From DATAEG01 sp051001975 (GTDB lineage: Bacteria > Actinomycetota > Actinomycetes > Mycobacteriales > Jatrophihabitantaceae): a DNA stretch of 64,000 nucleotides. Location of the stretch: contig JBPCMU010000105.1 in NCBI GenBank assembly GCA_051001975.1, positions 1 to 64,000 on the forward strand. Direction: 5' to 3'. A program made the translations under genes and the position numbers. This document shows, in pieces, positions 59,905 to 64,000 of the stretch; position 1 is the stretch's first letter; every line of letters begins with the position of its first letter. Under the pieces are notes generated by a model. It did no database searches and was not told the DNA's origin. It saw only the letters and a list, made by a program, of their open reading frames with translations.

Positions 59905-60867
59905 ATGGCCGTCGTCACGATGAGGGAAATGCTCGATTCCGGCGTGCACTTCGGGCACCAGACCCGCCGGTGGAACCCAAAGATGAAGAGATTCATCTTC
60001 ACCGAGCGCAATGGCATCTACATCATCGATCTGCAGCAGACGCTCAGCTACGTCGACAAGGCGTACGAGTTCGTCAAGGAGACCGTCGCCCACGGCGGCA
60101 GCGTGCTGTTCATCGGGACCAAGAAGCAGGCCCAGCAGGCCATCGCCGACCAGGCCACTCGAGTGGGCATGCCCTACGTGAACCAGCGGTGGCTCGGCGG
60201 AATGCTCACCAACTTCCAGACCGTGCACGGTCGGTTGCAGCGCCTGAAAGAGCTGGAAGCACTCGAGCAGAACGGCTGGGAAGGCACCGCCACCAAAAAG
60301 GAGCAGCTCATCCTGACCCGCGAGAAGGTCAAGTTGGAGCGGACCCTCGGCGGGATCCGGGAGATGGCCCGAGTGCCCAGCGCGGTGTGGATTGTCGACA
60401 CCAAGAAGGAGCACATCGCCGTCGGTGAGGCACGCAAACTGCACATCCCGGTGATCGCGATCCTGGACACCAACTGCGACCCGGACGAGGTCGACTACAA
60501 GATCCCGGGCAACGACGACGCGATCCGCAGCGCGGCGCTGCTGACCCGGGTCATCGCCGACGCGGTGGCCGAGGGCCTGATGGCCCGCGCCGCTGGGTCT
60601 GCGAACGCCGGCCGGGATGGCGCCGACGCCAAACCCGAGCGCGGTCAGCTCGGCGCCGACGAGCCGCTGCCGGAGTGGGAGCGGGAGCTGCTCACCACCA
60701 ACAAGGCGGCCGCTCCGGCTGCCATCGACGCGCCCGCCGCTGAGGCGCCGGCCGCTGAGGCGCCGGCCACTGAGGCGCCGGCCACTGAGGAGCCGGCCGC
60801 TGCGGCGCCGGCTGCCACCGAGGCGCCGGCCGTCGAGGCCGCCGACGCACCGGAAGCAACGGTCTGA
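59905..60867 (+). CDS. rpsB: 30S ribosomal protein S2 with repetitive acidic/Pro-Ala tail
   Basis: A 320-residue S2. The core (about residues 1-230) has MREMLDSGVHFGHQTRRWNP, IYIIDLQQTLSYVDKAY, FIGTKKQAQQAI, YVNQRWLGGMLTNFQTV and IPVIAILDTNCDPDEVDYKI. A tail of about 60 residues follows, with repeats of the APAAE/APATE type encoded by a 15-bp tandem repeat. ATG 59905 has AGGAGGG 8 nt upstream; the longer open frame upstream is rejected. It is followed by tsf, as in most bacteria. Confidence 0.96.
   Translation: MAVVTMREMLDSGVHFGHQTRRWNPKMKRFIFTERNGIYIIDLQQTLSYVDKAYEFVKETVAHGGSVLFIGTKKQAQQAIADQATRVGMPYVNQRWLGGMLTNFQTVHGRLQRLKELEALEQNGWEGTATKKEQLILTREKVKLERTLGGIREMARVPSAVWIVDTKKEHIAVGEARKLHIPVIAILDTNCDPDEVDYKIPGNDDAIRSAALLTRVIADAVAEGLMARAAGSANAGRDGADAKPERGQLGADEPLPEWERELLTTNKAAAPAAIDAPAAEAPAAEAPATEAPATEEPAAAAPAATEAPAVEAADAPEATV
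60736..60810 (+). repeat. 15-bp tandem repeat, about five units, in the rpsB 3' end
   Basis: Five head-to-tail copies of GCCGCTGAGGCGCCG (first two identical, others with one or two changes) encode (A-A/T-E-A-P)n in the S2 tail. A sixth diverged 18-bp unit follows. The array keeps the reading frame because the unit is a multiple of three, so copy number could vary without frameshift. Confidence 0.8.
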
Positions 60868-60949
60868 TCCACCACCGGCGTTGCCCAGATCTGGCCGGGC
60901 CACACCGAACCACCCTGCAATCGATGAGCTGAAGGACGAGACGGGAACG

Positions 60950-61804
60950 ATGGCGAACATTTCTGCCGCTGACGTGAAGCGGCTGCGCGAGACGACCGGC
61001 GCCGGCATGCTGGACTGTAAGAAGGCGCTGGAAGAGGCCAATGGCGACTTCGACGCGGCAGTCGAGATCCTGCGGGTCAAGGCCGGTGCCAAGGTGCAGA
61101 AGCGCGGCGCCGAGCGCACCACCAGTAACGGCCTGATCGCCGCAGCCGAGGGCGCGATGATCGAGCTGGCCTGCGAGACCGACTTCGTCGCCAAGAACGA
61201 GCAGCTGCAGACGCTCGCCGGTGACATCGTCGCGCACCTGGCCGGATCCGCGGCGTTCGAGGCGTTGGCCGGGGTGGCGGACCCGATCGGGTCCGCCGCC
61301 AAGCTACTCGAGGAGAAGCTCAAGGACGGCCGAACCGTCGGCGAGAACGTCGACGCGGTGGCCGCCGTGATGGGCGAGAAGCTCGAACTGCGGCGCGCGG
61401 TGAAGCTGTCCGGCCAGGTCGCCACCTACCTGCACAAGAAGGCCGCCGACCTGCCCGCCCAGATCGGTGTGCTGGTGCAGTACGCCGGTGACGATCTGAG
61501 CGCTGCGCGTGCCGTGGGCATGCAGATCTCCGCGATGCGGCCGGTCTACCTGTCCCGCGACGACGTCCCGGCCGAGACTGTCGAGAAGGAGAAGCGCATC
61601 GCCGAGGCGGCCGCCCGCGAAGAGGGCAAGCCCGAGCAGGCGATCGCCAAGATCACCGAGGGCCGGCTCAACGGATTCTTCAAGGACAACGTCCTGCTGG
61701 AACAGTCCTCCGTGCACGACAGCAAGAAGAGCGTCAAGGCGCTGCTGGACGATGCCGGCGTGCTGGTCACCGGTTTCGCGCACTTCGAGATCGGCCAGGG
61801 CTAG
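60950..61804 (+). CDS. tsf: Translation elongation factor Ts
   Basis: A 284-residue guanine nucleotide exchange factor for EF-Tu. Seen: the N-terminal UBA-like MANISAADVKRLRETTGAGM and LDCKKALEEANGDFDAAVEI, the core motif ELACETDFVAKNEQLQTLAG, and the dimer/coiled-coil region at the C-terminus (GKPEQAIAKITEGRLNGFFK). ATG 60950 is the conserved start; GGGACGAGACGGGA lies upstream. It forms an operon with rpsB, 82 bp downstream of it. Confidence 0.97.
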   Translation: MANISAADVKRLRETTGAGMLDCKKALEEANGDFDAAVEILRVKAGAKVQKRGAERTTSNGLIAAAEGAMIELACETDFVAKNEQLQTLAGDIVAHLAGSAAFEALAGVADPIGSAAKLLEEKLKDGRTVGENVDAVAAVMGEKLELRRAVKLSGQVATYLHKKAADLPAQIGVLVQYAGDDLSAARAVGMQISAMRPVYLSRDDVPAETVEKEKRIAEAAAREEGKPEQAIAKITEGRLNGFFKDNVLLEQSSVHDSKKSVKALLDDAGVLVTGFAHFEIGQG

Positions 61805-61865
61805 CCCTGAGCCATTAGGGCAGGATCGCAGCAGCAGACCGGCTGATACGACGAGGAGGCGGCAC

Positions 61866-62645
61866 ATGCCCGACCACGGAACGACCGCCTCCTCCAGGCA
61901 TTCCGCCGGCTCTGCGGTGCTCCTCCCGGAAGGTCAGTACCGGCGGGTGATGCTCAAGCTCTCCGGCGAGGTGTTCGGCGGCGGCGCGATCGGCGTCGAC
62001 CCGGCGGTCGTCGAGTCGATCGCCGCAGAGATTGCCGACGTCGTGCATTCCGGCACGCAGGTGGCCGTCGTCAATGGGGGTGGTAACTACTTCCGCGGTG
62101 CGGAGCTCAGCCAGCGGGGCATGGACCGGGATCGCGCGGACTACATGGCGATGCTCGGCACGGTGATGAACTGCCTGGCGCTACAGGACTTCTTGGAGAA
62201 GCGCGGCATCACCACCCGGGTGCAGACCGCTATCGCGATGGGCCAGGTTGCTGAGCCATACATCCCGCGGCGCGCCGAGCGACACCTGGAGAAGGGTCGT
62301 GTGGTGATCTTCGGCGCCGGCGTAGGCATGCCGTTCTTCTCCACCGACACCGCCGCTGCGCAGCGTGCGCTGGAGATCGGCTGCGAGGTTCTGCTGATGG
62401 GCAAGAGCGGAGTCGACGGGGTGTATGACGCCGATCCGAAGACGCATCCGGACGCGGTGAAGTACGACGCGATCAGCTACGACGAGATCCTGCAGCGCGA
62501 TCTGAAGGTTGCCGACGCGACCGCGATCAGCCTGTGTCGCGACAATGCGATGCCCATGATCGTGTTCGGTCTCGGCGCGGGCGCGATCTCTCGGGTCGTC
62601 CGAGGTGAGAAGATCGGGACATTGGTTGGCGGCACCATCAGCTGA
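61866..62645 (+). CDS. pyrH: Uridylate kinase
   Basis: A 259-residue UMP kinase of the amino-acid-kinase fold. An N-terminal extension of about 28 residues precedes RVMLKLSGEVFGGG; then VAVVNGGGNYFRGAELSQRG, DYMAMLGTVMNCLALQDFLE, FGAGVGMPFFSTDTAAAQRA, VLLMGKSGVDGVYDADPKTH and GEKIGTLVGG. ATG 61866 with GAGGAGGCGGC upstream. It makes UDP for nucleotide and RNA synthesis. pyrH-frr follows tsf as usual. Confidence 0.96.
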   Translation: MPDHGTTASSRHSAGSAVLLPEGQYRRVMLKLSGEVFGGGAIGVDPAVVESIAAEIADVVHSGTQVAVVNGGGNYFRGAELSQRGMDRDRADYMAMLGTVMNCLALQDFLEKRGITTRVQTAIAMGQVAEPYIPRRAERHLEKGRVVIFGAGVGMPFFSTDTAAAQRALEIGCEVLLMGKSGVDGVYDADPKTHPDAVKYDAISYDEILQRDLKVADATAISLCRDNAMPMIVFGLGAGAISRVVRGEKIGTLVGGTIS

Positions 62646-62699
62646 CGGCACGGCCGGCGCATCCGGCCGACGACCCATCCGAAGACGAAGGGGCCCGCG

Positions 62700-63257
62700 G
62701 TGATCGACGAAACACTCTTCGAGGCCGAAGAGAAGATGGAGAAGGCGGTATCCGTCGCACGCGACGATATGGGTAGCCTCCGAACCGGTCGCGCCACGCC
62801 GAATGCCTTCGCCCGGCTCACCGTCGACTATTACGGCGCACCGACGCCGATCCCGCAGATGGCGTCGGTGAGCATCTCCGAGGCGCGGATGGCCGTCATC
62901 AAGCCGTATGACGCTTCGCAGATGGGCGCCATCGAGAAGGCCATCCGGGACAGCGATCTCGGGGTGAACCCGACCAACGACGGCATCATCATCCGGGTGG
63001 TGTTCCCGCAACTGACCGAAGAACGCCGCCGCGAGATGGTCAAAGTGGCGCGCAGCAAGGGCGAGGATTCGAAGGTCTCGATTCGCGCCGTCCGTCGGCA
63101 CGCGAAGGATTCCCTCGACAAGCTGTCGAAGGACGGCGAGGTCGGTGAAGACGACGTGCACCGCGCCGAGGGTGAGCTGGACAAGCTGACGGCCAAGTAC
63201 GCCGCGCACGTCGACGAGCTCGTCAAGCACAAAGAAGCCGAACTCCTCGAGGTCTGA
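62700..63257 (+). CDS. frr: Ribosome recycling factor
   Basis: A 185-residue protein that splits post-termination ribosomes with EF-G. Conserved stretches are MGSLRTGRATPNAFARLTVD, YGAPTPIPQMASVSISEARM, VNPTNDGIIIRVVFPQLTEE and RRDMVK-like RREMVKVARSKGEDSKVSIR. GTG 62700 is used. It is 54 bp after pyrH and 5 bp before cdsA. Confidence 0.97.
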   Translation: MIDETLFEAEEKMEKAVSVARDDMGSLRTGRATPNAFARLTVDYYGAPTPIPQMASVSISEARMAVIKPYDASQMGAIEKAIRDSDLGVNPTNDGIIIRVVFPQLTEERRREMVKVARSKGEDSKVSIRAVRRHAKDSLDKLSKDGEVGEDDVHRAEGELDKLTAKYAAHVDELVKHKEAELLEV

Positions 63258-63262
63258 GGCGG

Positions 63263-64000
63263 GTGTCCGAGCAAGAGCCGGTTCGGATCCCGCGGGTCGC
63301 GGGAAGACGTTCCCGTCACGGGCACGACGACGACAACGACCTGACTCCAGAGGAGATCGCCGCCATCGAGGCGGCCTATCGGGACGAGGTTCCGAGCGGG
63401 CGGCACGGCTCACACTCGCTGCGCGAATCCCTCGACAACGCAACGCTGCCGGCGGCGCTGAGCGGGGTGCCGTTGCGCAGCGATGCGCCCTCGTCGAAGG
63501 CCGGGCGGAACCTGCCCGCCGCGATCGGCGTCGGCGTCGGACTCGGTGCGATCATCCTGGCGACCCTGTGGCTGTGGCGGCCAGGCTTCGTAGTCATCGT
63601 CTGCATCGCCGTGGTGTACGCCTTGTACGAGCTGACCACAGGCATCGCCACGGTAGAGGCCCGGGTGCCACTGATCCCGCTGGTCGTCGGCGGCCTCGCC
63701 ATGGACATCGCGGCTTGGTATCGCGGCAGCAACGGCCTGGTTGCCGGGCTGCTGCTGACCGTCATCGCGGTCGCCATCTGGCGCCTGGCCGATGGCTCGC
63801 TCGGCTACCTGCGTGACCTGAGCGCGGCCGTGCTGTGTGCGCTGTACGTTCCGCTGCTCGCCGGTTTCGCAGTGCTGCTGGTGCATCCGCACGATGGCGC
63901 CGGCCGGGTCGTCGCGTTCATCCTCACCGTGGTGTGCAGCGATGTTGGTGGGTACGCCACGGGTGTCCTGTTCGGCCGGCACCCGATGGCCCCCACCGTG
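63263..64000 (+). CDS. cdsA: Phosphatidate cytidylyltransferase (3'-truncated by window edge)
   Basis: The first 246 residues are visible from GTG 63263. A long cytoplasmic N-terminal region (about 95 residues, rich in charged residues: RSRHGHDDDNDLTPEEI) precedes several membrane segments (AIGVGVGLGAIILATLWLW, FVVIVCIAVVYALYELTTG, LVAGLLLTVIAVAIWRL). The CdsA core begins with SDVGGYATGVLFGRHPM, cut by the window end. It makes CDP-diacylglycerol for phospholipids. The N-terminal cytoplasmic extension is typical of actinobacterial CdsA. Confidence 0.93.
   Translation, partial: MSEQEPVRIPRVAGRRSRHGHDDDNDLTPEEIAAIEAAYRDEVPSGRHGSHSLRESLDNATLPAALSGVPLRSDAPSSKAGRNLPAAIGVGVGLGAIILATLWLWRPGFVVIVCIAVVYALYELTTGIATVEARVPLIPLVVGGLAMDIAAWYRGSNGLVAGLLLTVIAVAIWRLADGSLGYLRDLSAAVLCALYVPLLAGFAVLLVHPHDGAGRVVAFILTVVCSDVGGYATGVLFGRHPMAPTV

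Noticed and set aside
1..64000. tRNA, rRNA, tmRNA, SRP RNA, CRISPR arrays, insertion sequences, prophage
   Set aside because: None recognised by eye on either strand; absence of small RNAs such as SRP RNA cannot be proven without a covariance search.
1..64000. A previously undescribed defence or mobile system
   Set aside because: Most of the window is collinear with conserved actinobacterial core; the only accessory-type modules (VapBC-type pair, ceb locus, MMPL remnant) belong to known classes.

Overview
This is a high-GC bacterial chromosome segment from an actinobacterium (Actinomycetota). The evidence is the many GTG starts, the gene content (MshB of mycothiol synthesis, a SepIVA-like divisome protein, DUF3515, DUF2469 and DUF2277 families, a GlnR-type nitrogen box) and the gene order. 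From recalled knowledge of Mycobacterium tuberculosis, the core order follows roughly Rv2977c (thiL) down to Rv2881c (cdsA), with lineage-specific insertions. I cannot name the species. I see no rRNA, tRNA, CRISPR array, insertion sequence or prophage.

Layout. 1-10.6 kb: DUF3515 (partial), a small Lrp-type ligand-binding protein, thiL, rpmB, a FakA-like DAK2 protein, recG, rsmD, coaD, sepIVA, DUF177, rpmF, rnc, mutM and a small coiled-coil protein. 10.8-15.7 kb: smc and ftsY. 15.8-17.6 kb: a decayed MMPL-family transporter pseudogene. 17.7-20.5 kb: a threonine-to-glycine operon (tdh-kbl) followed by a convergent VapBC-type toxin-antitoxin pair. 20.6-24.7 kb: amtB-glnK-glnD behind a well-formed GlnR-type box. 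24.9-28.4 kb: a phosphotransferase, an SDR reductase and ffh.

28.5-36.3 kb is mixed: S4 and DUF2277 small proteins, a HerA-like ATPase, two amidohydrolases, an archaeal/eukaryotic-type short ProRS, a VOC protein and an MFS carrier. 36.4-42.5 kb is a complete cebR-cebEFG-bglC-type beta-glucoside locus on the minus strand. It has a readable promoter (TTGACA, 17 bp, CACTCT) and a perfect 14-bp palindromic operator just downstream. 42.7-54.5 kb returns to the conserved core: rpsP, KH protein, rimM, trmD, rplS, lepB, a tandem NUDIX protein, rnhB, DUF2469, a methyltransferase, yraN, comM, dprA, mshB (opposite strand) and xerC. 54.5-59.4 kb (minus): a YeiH-type membrane protein, an M23 protein, a large LuxR-type ATPase regulator and a small basic protein. 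59.9-64 kb: rpsB, tsf, pyrH, frr and cdsA (cut by the window end).

How the genes work together: the window is dominated by translation (six ribosomal proteins, the trmD-rimM block, tsf, frr, proS), protein targeting and export (ffh, ftsY, lepB), DNA maintenance (recG, mutM, smc, xerC, dprA, comM, rnhB), nitrogen sensing (amtB-glnK-glnD) and carbon scavenging (ceb locus). Many transcription units appear leaderless, with a TANNNT-like -10 box 5-7 nt before the start codon. I found no convincing wholly new system. The best second-look items are the apparent ATC start of thiL, a 29-bp DnaA-box-like element present twice in inverted orientation 7 kb apart, the tandem repeat that carries the bglC start codon, and the multi-lesion MMPL pseudogene.
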